A stretch of 34,538 nucleotides of DNA, from positions 1-34,538 of the forward strand of contig CATLGW010000028.1 of NCBI GenBank assembly GCA_949948715.1, in the 5' to 3' direction. Shown here one piece after another: positions 1 to 7,787 of this stretch. Position numbers and translations under genes: made by a program. Source of the DNA: an uncultured Lachnospiraceae bacterium. GTDB lineage: Bacteria; Bacillota; Clostridia; Lachnospirales; Lachnospiraceae. Below the pieces are notes generated by a model. It ran no database searches. It saw nothing but the letters and a program-made list of their open reading frames with translations, and was not told where the DNA came from. Position 1 is the first letter of the stretch. Every line of letters starts with the position of its first letter.

Positions 1-2
1 GC

Positions 3-86
3 CAGATTGCGGAACTGGTGTCTCTCTTTATTAGCAAACTGCCTGAAAACTGGAAAAATCGTTTCCAAATGCCCAAAGTGGCGTAA
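3..86 (+). CDS. C-terminal fragment of an unidentified protein
   Basis: An open frame enters from the left edge and stops at TAA 84-86, giving 27 residues that end PENWKNRFQMPKVA. It is amphipathic and reads like the tail of a real protein, but it is too short to place in a family. The sequence just downstream (91-125) carries AGTATG three times, and the next gene lacks a normal start, so this fragment may belong to an element that moved in next to it. It could equally be chance, since 28 open codons are not rare. Confidence 0.3.
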   Translation, partial: QIAELVSLFISKLPENWKNRFQMPKVA

Positions 87-210
87 TTTCTGGTAGTATG
101 CCTAATTTTAGTATGCGAAGTATGAGGATCTGTTTTCCCAAAGGGCCCTGCGCTACACCGTCAAAAAGAGGCTGCTAATCTTCTATCTGAGGGGCGAGCG
201 GTTCAGCGAT

Positions 211-1497
211 ATGGATCTCTCCGGAATCAGCTTTTCCGGCGCGGATCTGCGTTTTACCAATCTGTCCAACTGTAATCTGACGGGCATCCGCTTAAAGGGC
301 GCCAACTGTGAGGGCGCGGATTTTTCGGGAAGCCGGATGCCCGGTATGTACTTTTCGGATATGCCCCGGGAGGAGCAGGGGAACGCGCGGGAGATCGAGC
401 TTACCTGTGTGGACGAGCCCTGGGGGAAAGACGGGAAAGAATGGGATCCCTATAAAGGGAGGGAGGCCACCTTCCTCCGGGATGCCGCGTTTAAGGAGGC
501 GGATGTCAGCCGGGCCTATCTGAGCGCTCCGGGGGAGCTTTCGGGGGACCAGGAGTTTCCCTTCGGCACTGGGGAGGCGAACAGGTGGCATCTCGTGGGG
601 AAGACTTCCTTGTTTACGCTGGAGGGGACTAACTTCGACCATGCGAAACTGTTTTTTTCTTTTTTTAAAAATATAGACTTCAACAATGCCAGCTTTGCGG
701 AAGCGCAGATGTACAATACCGGGGTAGTGCAGTCCCGGGGGAGGACCGCCAATTTTTCGGGAGCCGTTCTGACAAACGCCTGCCTTGCCTGGTGTGATTT
801 TGAAAACGCCGATTTTTCCGGCGCATCCCTGGCGAAAACGATTTTAACGAGGGTCAATTTCAAGGGGACAAAGATGGAGAACGTTAATTTTTCGTACAGC
901 AACATTCTCGCCTGCAATTTCGAGGGAGCCTCCTGCCAGAATGCCTCCTTCAAGAATGTGAACCAGGACTGGGAAGGGATTGAGCGGGAGAGGCCCTTGG
1001 CGCTTAAGGGAATCGGGCTGGGCGGGAGGGATAGTCTGCGCTTTTGTTATGCTACCCTGGCAAACACGGATTTCAGCGGAGCCGTTCTGGACGGGGTGTT
1101 GTTCTCCAACGCGGTGGGGCAGAATTGTATATTTACAAGGACGAGGGGAAAGGGAGCGGTTTTTGACAGCGGCATTTTTATTTATTCAATATTTAATACT
1201 GCCGAATTTGAGAACTGCAGTCTGAAAGAGACTGTTTTGAGAAATTCAATTTTTACGGACAGCGTCTTTACAAATTCTCGGTTTGAGAGGACGGATTTCT
1301 CGGGAGCTTTGTTTAATAAAATGAGTAGGCCGGTGTTTTCGGGAGGGTATATGTCGGAGGTGGACTTTACCGGCGCGGAGGGACTGACGGCGGCCTGTTT
1401 CAGCAATATCTGCCTGAGAAACGTCTCCTTTGAGAAAACGGGGATAAGAAAGCTTGATTTCGGAAGCGGCATCAGGCTGCAGGACTGTAAATTTTAG
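211..1497 (+). CDS. pentapeptide-repeat protein, 5' end uncertain
   Basis: At least 428 residues, dominated by pentapeptide repeats of the A(D/N)(L/F)xx type, such as GADLR, GADFS, NADFSGASL and RTDFSGALF. Such repeats fold into a right-handed quadrilateral beta helix. They run from about residue 8 to the C-terminus, with non-repeat insertions around residues 45-130 and 250-275. I see no signal peptide or membrane segment. The function is unknown: family members range from gyrase-protecting DNA mimics to effectors. The ATG at 211 has only a distant GAGGGG (about 16 nt upstream), and the same frame is open and coding-like back to 112 (YEDLFSQRALRYTVKKRLLIFYLRG) without any ATG, GTG or TTG. The true N-terminus is therefore probably lost or frameshifted. 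A nitroreductase gene starts 11 nt after the stop. Confidence 0.75.
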   Translation: MDLSGISFSGADLRFTNLSNCNLTGIRLKGANCEGADFSGSRMPGMYFSDMPREEQGNAREIELTCVDEPWGKDGKEWDPYKGREATFLRDAAFKEADVSRAYLSAPGELSGDQEFPFGTGEANRWHLVGKTSLFTLEGTNFDHAKLFFSFFKNIDFNNASFAEAQMYNTGVVQSRGRTANFSGAVLTNACLAWCDFENADFSGASLAKTILTRVNFKGTKMENVNFSYSNILACNFEGASCQNASFKNVNQDWEGIERERPLALKGIGLGGRDSLRFCYATLANTDFSGAVLDGVLFSNAVGQNCIFTRTRGKGAVFDSGIFIYSIFNTAEFENCSLKETVLRNSIFTDSVFTNSRFERTDFSGALFNKMSRPVFSGGYMSEVDFTGAEGLTAACFSNICLRNVSFEKTGIRKLDFGSGIRLQDCKF

Positions 1498-1508
1498 GAA
1501 GGGAAGCC

Positions 1509-2102
1509 ATGGGAAGCATAGAGAGCAGAAGAAGCATCCGCAGATTTAAGGACGTGGAGCCGGAGAGGGAGAGCCTGGAGGCCGTTCTTAGGGCTGGCCT
1601 CCAGGCTCCCTCCCCAAAGAACCGTCAGCCCTGGAGATTTGTGGTTCTCTCGGGGGAATGCAAGAGGGAGCTGGCGGAGGCCATGCGGGGGGAAATCGCC
1701 CTTCTCATAAGGGAAAAGCCGGACAGGGAGGATATCAGGGCGGGTCTGGAAACAATGGATATTATAAGCGCCGCGCCGGTTTTAATTTTGGTGTGTTATG
1801 AACACGGCACGGTAAAACAGCATGACGACGGCGTCGATTGGCAGATTTCCGCCAGGGATGTGGAGGCGGTGGAGCTCCAGTCCATAGGTGCGGCTGTGGA
1901 AAATATGCTGTTGAAGGCGGAGGAGCTGGGGATGGGGAGTTTGTGGTGCGCCGATATCCTGTATGCCTACAGGGCGGTGTCGAAATATTCCAAGGGGCCG
2001 GTGGTGTCTGCGGTATGCCTGGGATATAAGGACGAGGAGCCCGGAGAGAGGCCCAGGAAAGCGCTGGAGGAGATGTGTGAATTTTGTTCCCGGGGACAGT
2101 GA
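1509..2102 (+). CDS. nitroreductase family protein
   Basis: 197 residues, the usual size of small FMN-dependent nitroreductases, which reduce nitro compounds, quinones or enals with NAD(P)H in the cytoplasm. The N-terminal SRRSIRRF is the FMN-phosphate-binding arginine cluster (residues 6-13). It is followed by APSPKNRQPWRF (34-45), the family pattern of Ser/Asn/Trp around the flavin. SIGAAVENMLLKAEELGMGSLW (from about 124) and the C-terminal LGYKDEEPGERPRK are also typical. The ATG is preceded by GAAGGGAAG. Spacing to the gene before (11 nt) and after (about 50 nt) suggests one transcript, but nothing ties the functions together. The substrate cannot be told from sequence. Confidence 0.88.
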   Translation: MGSIESRRSIRRFKDVEPERESLEAVLRAGLQAPSPKNRQPWRFVVLSGECKRELAEAMRGEIALLIREKPDREDIRAGLETMDIISAAPVLILVCYEHGTVKQHDDGVDWQISARDVEAVELQSIGAAVENMLLKAEELGMGSLWCADILYAYRAVSKYSKGPVVSAVCLGYKDEEPGERPRKALEEMCEFCSRGQ

Positions 2103-2152
2103 GGCCGGGGCTTGCCCGGGAGAGTCAAAAGCAAAGGACAGGGAGGAATGGA

Positions 2153-3097
2153 ATGGAAACGGAAGAATATCGGGGAGCGTGGATCCCCTTCAGGGCGGAT
2201 CCTTATGTATACAGACATACGGACGGCAGCTATTATTTCACGGCCACCGTGCCCGAGTACGACCGCATTGTGCTGCGCCGGGCAAAGGGATTGGACGCTT
2301 TGGCCCGCGCCGAGGAGACGGTGATCTGGAGAAAGCACGCTGCCGGGCCCATGGGGGCCCATATCTGGGCGCCGGAGCTCCATTACCTGGAGGGAAGATG
2401 GTATATCTATTTTGCGGCGGGGGACGCGGAGGACAAATGGCATATCCGCCCTTATGTGCTGGAGTGCGGCGGTCAGGATCCTATGGAGGGCGCCTGGGTG
2501 GAGAGAGGCATGATGCAGTGCGCTCTGGAGGATGAATTTTCCTTCCGGGGATTTTCGCTGGACGGCACCGTTTTCGAAAATAAGGGGCAGAATTACTATG
2601 TGTGGGCGGAGAAACTGGGGGTGGGGAAGATGATTTCCAATCTCTATATTGCCCGTATGGAGAATCCCTGTAAGCTGGCCACCCCACAGAGGCTTTTGAC
2701 GACGCCGGACTATGAATGGGAGCGCCGGGGCTTTTGGGTGAACGAGGGGCCGGCGGTGCTTCGCCGCGGAGGCAGGATTTACCTCACCTATTCCGCCAGC
2801 GACACGGGGGCGAATTACTGCGTGGGAATGCTTTCCGTGGGGGAGGACGAGGACGTGCTGGATCCAAACGCCTGGGTCAAGAGCCGGGAACCGGTGCTCG
2901 CCACGGACGAGGAGAAGGGGATTTACGGGCCGGGGCACAATTCCTTTACGGTGGACGAGGAGGGGAGAGACGTAATCGTGTTCCATGCTCGTTCTACGAA
3001 GGAAATCCAGGGCGATCCGCTCTACGATCCCGGCCGTCACGCCATGCTGCGCCGGGTTCTTTGGGGGGCTGACGGTGTGCCCGGGTTTGTTCTCTGA
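2153..3097 (+). CDS. glycoside hydrolase family 43, probable arabinofuranosidase/xylosidase
   Basis: 314 residues forming a five-bladed beta-propeller hydrolase without signal peptide, so probably cytoplasmic and acting on imported arabino- or xylo-oligosaccharides. The GH43 catalytic triad is visible: Asp16 in RADPYVYR (general base), Asp137 in SLDGTVF (pKa modulator) and Glu198 in VNEGPAVLRR (general acid). His262 in GPGHNSF matches the conserved metal-site histidine. The start is set by GGAGG at 2142-2146, six bases before ATG 2153; the open frame continues upstream to 2084 but without a ribosome site. It has no carbohydrate-binding module. No transporter or regulator for sugars lies nearby, so the substrate stays open. 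It is separated from flgM by a sigma-28 promoter and is not part of the flagellar operon. Confidence 0.88.
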   Translation: METEEYRGAWIPFRADPYVYRHTDGSYYFTATVPEYDRIVLRRAKGLDALARAEETVIWRKHAAGPMGAHIWAPELHYLEGRWYIYFAAGDAEDKWHIRPYVLECGGQDPMEGAWVERGMMQCALEDEFSFRGFSLDGTVFENKGQNYYVWAEKLGVGKMISNLYIARMENPCKLATPQRLLTTPDYEWERRGFWVNEGPAVLRRGGRIYLTYSASDTGANYCVGMLSVGEDEDVLDPNAWVKSREPVLATDEEKGIYGPGHNSFTVDEEGRDVIVFHARSTKEIQGDPLYDPGRHAMLRRVLWGADGVPGFVL

Positions 3098-3129
3098 GAA
3101 ACAAAAAAATGAAAATGAGACAGATTCCC

Positions 3130-3156
3130 TAAAGTATTCCTAAAACCCGCCGATAA
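3130..3156 (+). promoter_or_regulatory. sigma-28 (FliA/SigD) promoter of the flgM operon
   Basis: TAAA at 3130-3133, a 15-nt spacer, and GCCGATAA at 3149-3156 exactly match the sigma-28 consensus TAAA-N15-GCCGATAA. Transcription should begin near 3163, leaving a leader of about 43 nt before flgM. FlgM, the sigma-28 inhibitor, is thus made from a sigma-28 promoter, the usual feedback arrangement. Confidence 0.9.
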
Positions 3157-3205
3157 AAATAATAAGTGAAACAAATAATCTTTAAGAGGGAAGGAGGAGT
3201 CCGAT

Positions 3206-3490
3206 ATGCGTATAGAAGCTTATACACAGGTGCAGCAGCTATATCAGCCGCAGAAGGTGAAACGGAATCAGCAGACAGGCAGCTCGACTGCAGTTGATCA
3301 GTCTCAGGCGATACAGATCAGCAGCATTGGAAAGGATTTTCAGACGGCGAAGGCTGCAGTGGCAAGCGCTCCTGATATCAGGGAGGAGCTGACGGCTCCT
3401 ATCAAAGCGAGGATTGACAGCGGCACATACGCTGTGGCGGTGGAGACCTTTGCAGATAAATTATTGCAGAAATACGAAGAAATGAGGTAA
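3206..3490 (+). CDS. flgM: anti-sigma-28 factor FlgM
   Basis: 94 residues, normal FlgM size. FlgM binds and inactivates sigma-28 until the hook is complete, then is exported through the flagellar secretion apparatus. The N-terminal half is polar and low in complexity (export region). The C-terminal half has the conserved sigma-binding segment, DIREELTAPIKARIDSGTY at residues 57-75, followed by a helix ending in FADKLLQKYEEM. The ATG follows GGAAGGAGGAG at 3190-3200. It is the first gene downstream of a consensus sigma-28 promoter, and its stop codon overlaps the ribosome site of flgN, so the two are coupled. Confidence 0.93.
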   Translation: MRIEAYTQVQQLYQPQKVKRNQQTGSSTAVDQSQAIQISSIGKDFQTAKAAVASAPDIREELTAPIKARIDSGTYAVAVETFADKLLQKYEEMR

Positions 3491-3495
3491 TTCAA

Positions 3496-4014
3496 GTGGC
3501 AAGTTTGATGGAGAACCTGATAGATGTGCTCAACAAAGAGAGCGCGGAGTATGACGGGCTGCTTGAATTATCAGAGAAAAAAACGTCGATTATTGTAAGC
3601 AGGAATTTAGAGGATTTACAGAAAATCACGGATGAGGAACAGGAAATGGTAGGCAGGATCAATCGCCTGGAGAAGAAAAGGGTGGAGATCACTGCGGACA
3701 TAGCCAATGTATTGAACAAGGACGTTACAACTTTAAAGCTCACGAATCTGATCGACATGTCATCTGCCAGGCCGGCGGACGTTGCCGCCCTGACGGATGT
3801 ACACAACAGGCTGCAGGCGGCCGTCAGGCGGCTGCAGAGAGCCAATGAACAGAACAGGGAACTGCTCACCGACGCCATGGATATGGTAGAGTTTGAGATG
3901 AACTTGGTCCAGGCGCTGAATGCGGCTCCCGAGACTGCGAATTATAACAGAGGCGCGTACAGTGCGGGCGACACCATGGGTGTCAGCGGAGGCGGCTTCG
4001 ACGCCAGGCAGTAG
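3496..4014 (+). CDS. flgN: FlgN-type chaperone for hook-associated proteins
   Basis: 172 residues, largely alpha-helical and coiled-coil, matching the FlgN family of cytoplasmic chaperones that hold FlgK and FlgL ready for export. Identification rests on the helical heptad pattern (ELSEKKTSIIVSRNLEDLQ, MVGRINRLEKKRVEI), the size and the position directly before flgK. The start is GTG 3496, because GAGGT at 3484-3488 lies seven bases before it; the ATG at 3508 has no ribosome site at a useful distance. The C-terminal 25 residues are Gly/Ser-rich and probably disordered. The 5-nt gap to flgM points to translational coupling. Confidence 0.85.
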   Translation: MASLMENLIDVLNKESAEYDGLLELSEKKTSIIVSRNLEDLQKITDEEQEMVGRINRLEKKRVEITADIANVLNKDVTTLKLTNLIDMSSARPADVAALTDVHNRLQAAVRRLQRANEQNRELLTDAMDMVEFEMNLVQALNAAPETANYNRGAYSAGDTMGVSGGGFDARQ

Positions 4015-4047
4015 GCGCTGTCCTTGTGAAATGTAGAGGTGAATATT

Positions 4048-5805
4048 ATGCCATTGATGGGTAGTTTATATGTTGGAGCATCCGGGTTACAGACAAGTCA
4101 GAATGCGCTGAATACCACAGCGCATAATCTTTCTAATGTGGACACTGTGGGCTATACCAGACAGCAGGTACAGCTTTCCAGCAGGCCATACGTCACACTT
4201 TCCGTCAACCCCAAATCCATTGCAAATAAGCAGTATGGCCTGGGCGTGAATTACGCCAGGGCAAAACAGGTGAGGGATTATTTCCTCGATAAGACTTTCC
4301 GCAAGGAATCCGGCCGCAGTATGTTTTATCAGGTGTCCACTGAGGTGCTGGAGGAGACGGAGAGCCTTTTGGGTGAGCTCCACGGAGAGAATTTCCAGGA
4401 TGTTCTTACGGATTTCAAGGATTCCGTGGCCGAGCTGGCGAAGGATCCCTGCAGTTCGGTGACGGAGGGGGTTTTCGTGCAGAGGGCCTCGGAGATGATA
4501 GGCAGAGCCGTGGCCATCTATCAGGGCCTGTCCGATTATCAGAATAATCTGAATACACAGATCAAGCAGCGGGTTGACAAAATCAATAAATACGGCAATC
4601 AGATTTTGGAGCTGAACGACAGGATCCGGGCCATAGAGTGCGGCGGCGTGGAGAAAGCCAACGATCTTCGGGATCTGCGCAATCAGATTTTGGATGATCT
4701 GTCGGAGCAGGTCAGCATGACCTGGAAGGAGGATATGTACGGTAATGTTTCCGTGCAGATCGAGGGAGTGGATTTCGTAAAGGGCGAAAGGTGCTTTGAG
4801 ATGGCACTGCAGACCGACGAGAACACTGGATTTTACACACCCTTCTGGCCCCAGAACGCCTCCTATTCCTATCTGGAGGACGGCAGGAAGGTGTACAATA
4901 TAGACGGCGCGGAGGTCTTCAATCTGTCCATTGAGATTTCCTCCGACCTGAATACGGATATTGGCGGGCTGAAGGCGATGCTTCTCGCCAGGGGCGACCA
5001 CCGGGCGGATTACACGGACATCACCCCCGGAAAGTACGGCGATGTTTCACAGTCCGTGATCATGAATGTGCAGGCGGAGCTGGATCAACTGATACATAAC
5101 ATGGTCACGAAGATCAACGGTATTCTGGAGGAGGCGTCGGGAGTGAAGACCTTGGGCCCCGGCCAGACTCTGACAATTACGCTGCCGGATGGCAGCACAA
5201 GGACTCTGACCGAGGGCGACCGATATGCCACGGCTTCCGAGGACGGTTATCTGAGAGGGGCGGACGGCAGTCCCATCCAGCTTTTCACAAAGGTCACCAC
5301 CCAGGGATATGAGAAGGTGACGGCGGCGGACGGCACGGAGTACTGGATTTACAATAAGGAAGATCCTCAGAAGCAGGACAGTCTCTATACCCTGAAAAAT
5401 CTCCAGGTCAACCGGGAGCTGATGCAGAAGCCCTCCACACTGGGATTTCGTCTGAGGGAAGGCTCTGAGGATTTGAAGAATACCATGTCCGCTCTTAAGG
5501 ATGCTTTTGAGGAGGAGGCGTACACTCTGAATCCCAATGTGCAGAAGCGGGTGAATTTCATAGGTTACTATGACGACCTGGTGGCCCAGGTGTCGAATTC
5601 CGGTTATGCGTTCAAAAGTATTCATGCGAACCAGGAGGTAACGGTGGAATCGGCTTTCAACGCCAGAGAGCAGGTGGTGGGAGTATCCTCCGACGAGGAG
5701 CTGTCCAACATGATCAAATTCCAGAACGGCTATAATGCGGCCAGCCGTTACATCAATGTGATCAGCGAGATGATCGAGCACATTATCAACACTTTGGGAA
5801 CCTGA
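4048..5805 (+). CDS. flgK: flagellar hook-associated protein 1 (FlgK), copy 1
   Basis: 585 residues, the first junction protein between hook and filament. It has the rod/hook/HAP N-terminal motif (LNTTAHNLSNVDTVGYTRQ, residues 21-39) and the C-terminal helix EELSNMIKFQNGYNAASRYINVISEM found in FlgK proteins, with a large variable middle. The ATG at 4048 is preceded by AGAGGTGA (4035-4042); a GTG at 4039 in the same frame lies inside that ribosome site and is rejected. It has no signal peptide, as expected for type III export. A second FlgK-like gene follows after 15 nt. Confidence 0.93.
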   Translation: MPLMGSLYVGASGLQTSQNALNTTAHNLSNVDTVGYTRQQVQLSSRPYVTLSVNPKSIANKQYGLGVNYARAKQVRDYFLDKTFRKESGRSMFYQVSTEVLEETESLLGELHGENFQDVLTDFKDSVAELAKDPCSSVTEGVFVQRASEMIGRAVAIYQGLSDYQNNLNTQIKQRVDKINKYGNQILELNDRIRAIECGGVEKANDLRDLRNQILDDLSEQVSMTWKEDMYGNVSVQIEGVDFVKGERCFEMALQTDENTGFYTPFWPQNASYSYLEDGRKVYNIDGAEVFNLSIEISSDLNTDIGGLKAMLLARGDHRADYTDITPGKYGDVSQSVIMNVQAELDQLIHNMVTKINGILEEASGVKTLGPGQTLTITLPDGSTRTLTEGDRYATASEDGYLRGADGSPIQLFTKVTTQGYEKVTAADGTEYWIYNKEDPQKQDSLYTLKNLQVNRELMQKPSTLGFRLREGSEDLKNTMSALKDAFEEEAYTLNPNVQKRVNFIGYYDDLVAQVSNSGYAFKSIHANQEVTVESAFNAREQVVGVSSDEELSNMIKFQNGYNAASRYINVISEMIEHIINTLGT

Positions 5806-5820
5806 TAGGGAGGGATAAAG

Positions 5821-7743
5821 ATGCCGTCACAATTTTTCGGATTGAATATAGCGTACAAGGGATTGCTGGCATCCAATGCAGCCCTGAATACCACCGCAAA
5901 CAATATCGCCAACGTGCAGACGGAAGGGTACAGCAGACAGCATGTGGTGCAGCAGGCCAGCGACGCGTTGCGGGTGTTTCAGACCTATGGCTGCGCGGGA
6001 GCGGGCGTGGAGACTCTGGCCATCGAGCGCATCAGGGACGAATTCTACGACGCCAAATATTGGGAAAACAATACCAGGCTGGGTGAATTTTCCATGAAAC
6101 AGTATTATATGATTCAGATGGAGGATTATTTCGACGACAGCGGTTTGAACGCCGGCTTTAAGACTCTGTTTGACCAGTTGATGATCTCGGGGATCGAGGA
6201 GCTGCGCAAGAATCCCAGCAGTACTACCACGAAAGCACAGTTTGTGGGCTATGCGGCCGCTCTGGTGGACTATTTCAACGGCCAGGCGGGCAATCTGGAG
6301 GCCATGCAGAAGGATGTGAACCAGGAGATCAAGCTGAAGGTGGATGAGATCAACTCCCTGGCGGGGGAGATCGCAAATCTGAACAAGCAGATCAACACGG
6401 TGGAGCTCTCGGGTCCTAAAGCCAACGAGCTTCGGGACAGGAGGAGCCTTCTTCTGGACCAGCTCTCCCAGATTGTGGATATTGACACCAGTGAGACTCC
6501 CATTGTGGACACCAATAATCCGGACAGAGAGACCGGCGGAACCCGCTTTATGGTCAAGATCGCCGGCGGACAGCTTCTGGTGGACGGAAGTGAATACAAC
6601 AGACTGGAGTGTGTGGCCAGGCGGGATTATGAGAAGGTAAACCAGACGGATATCGACGGGCTTTACGATGTGTACTGGGAGAACGGGCAGGAATTCAAGC
6701 TGGAGAACGCTGCCATGGGCGGAGCTCTGAGAGGCCTGGTGGAAATGCGGGACGGCAACAACAACGAATATTTCCACGGAGAGATCACAGGGGTGGGTTC
6801 TACCACCGTGGTGACGGACGGGGTGACCTCCGTTCACGATACCGTGTCCATTCAGGTGGACCTGGAATATCTGAAGGATTTGAACAAGTGCAATCTGTCG
6901 GACCAGGGGGGCATTATCAATCTGGGAAACCGTGAATTTTACTATGATACCTGGGAGTTTACCCGGGCGGCGGACGGGACCTGCACCTTTACCTTCACTC
7001 TGTCGGGCAGTGAGAAGAACGGCGGAAACCGCTTGACAAACGACCGGGTGGGCATGAATGCAAGCATCGGCACCGGCATCGACTATCAGGGAATTCCCTA
7101 CTACATGAGCCAGATGAACGAGTGGGCCAGAACCTTCTCCCAGAAATTCAACGATATCCTGGAGAAAGGTGTGACTTCCGACAATCAGCCGGGCCTGAAG
7201 CTGTTTACAGCCGATCACGCTACGGGTGAGGAACAGTTCCAGTTCCCTGACGGCACTGGCGGCACGGTCAACACCAGGTATGACAACGACCAGCCGGTGA
7301 CGGTGAAATGTAAGGATGACAGCTACTACCGTATGACGGCAAAGAATTTTGCAATTCTGGATGCCATAGAGAACGATGCCAATCTGCTGGCCACCAAGTT
7401 TAAGGACAGCGACGGCGTGGAGCAGGATGATCTGCCCACCGCTCTGAGAAAGATGTCCACCAATAAGAATGCCATGAGCTTTAGAGGGGCATCCGCGGCG
7501 GAATTCCTGCAGTGTATCCTGTCCGATGTGGCGCTGAACGCTTCCAGCGCGAATATGTTCACCCAGACTTACACGGATCTCGCGGGAACCATCGACTCTC
7601 AGCGCATTTCCATCTCCGGTGTGGACGAGGACGAGGAGGCGGTGAACCTGGTGAAGTTTCAGAATGCGTACAATCTGGCAGCCAAGATGGTACAGACACT
7701 GACGGAAATATACGACAAGCTGATTCTGGAGACGGGAGTGTAA
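5821..7743 (+). CDS. second FlgK-like hook-associated protein
   Basis: 640 residues with the same architecture as the gene before it: N-terminal LNTTANNIANVQTEGYSRQ (residues 21-39) aligns position for position with the first FlgK, and the C-terminus DEEAVNLVKFQNAYNLAAKMVQTLTEIYD is FlgK-type. The middle portions share little and differ in length, so this looks like an old duplication rather than a recent one. GGAGGGATAAAG precedes the ATG. Both copies are intact. The second may form part of the hook-filament junction alongside the first, or replace it under some condition. I leave the symbol blank because which copy is the orthologue of the single FlgK elsewhere is not clear. Confidence 0.88.
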   Translation: MPSQFFGLNIAYKGLLASNAALNTTANNIANVQTEGYSRQHVVQQASDALRVFQTYGCAGAGVETLAIERIRDEFYDAKYWENNTRLGEFSMKQYYMIQMEDYFDDSGLNAGFKTLFDQLMISGIEELRKNPSSTTTKAQFVGYAAALVDYFNGQAGNLEAMQKDVNQEIKLKVDEINSLAGEIANLNKQINTVELSGPKANELRDRRSLLLDQLSQIVDIDTSETPIVDTNNPDRETGGTRFMVKIAGGQLLVDGSEYNRLECVARRDYEKVNQTDIDGLYDVYWENGQEFKLENAAMGGALRGLVEMRDGNNNEYFHGEITGVGSTTVVTDGVTSVHDTVSIQVDLEYLKDLNKCNLSDQGGIINLGNREFYYDTWEFTRAADGTCTFTFTLSGSEKNGGNRLTNDRVGMNASIGTGIDYQGIPYYMSQMNEWARTFSQKFNDILEKGVTSDNQPGLKLFTADHATGEEQFQFPDGTGGTVNTRYDNDQPVTVKCKDDSYYRMTAKNFAILDAIENDANLLATKFKDSDGVEQDDLPTALRKMSTNKNAMSFRGASAAEFLQCILSDVALNASSANMFTQTYTDLAGTIDSQRISISGVDEDEEAVNLVKFQNAYNLAAKMVQTLTEIYDKLILETGV

Positions 7744-7787
7744 GGCTGCCGAAACCATTCTAAATAAGAAGATGAGGTGACGACGGA

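Noticed and set aside
1..125. Insertion sequence end upstream of the pentapeptide gene
   Set aside because: The AGTATG repeats and the C-terminal fragment are suggestive, but no inverted repeat partner or transposase motif is visible within the window.
1950..1957. GCCGATAT inside the nitroreductase gene as a sigma-28 promoter
   Set aside because: It lacks an upstream TAAA at the needed spacing and lies within coding sequence.
3186..3206. flgM ribosome site as a CsrA hairpin
   Set aside because: Only a three-pair stem with an eight-base loop is possible, not closed by C-G and without the ANGGAN register.
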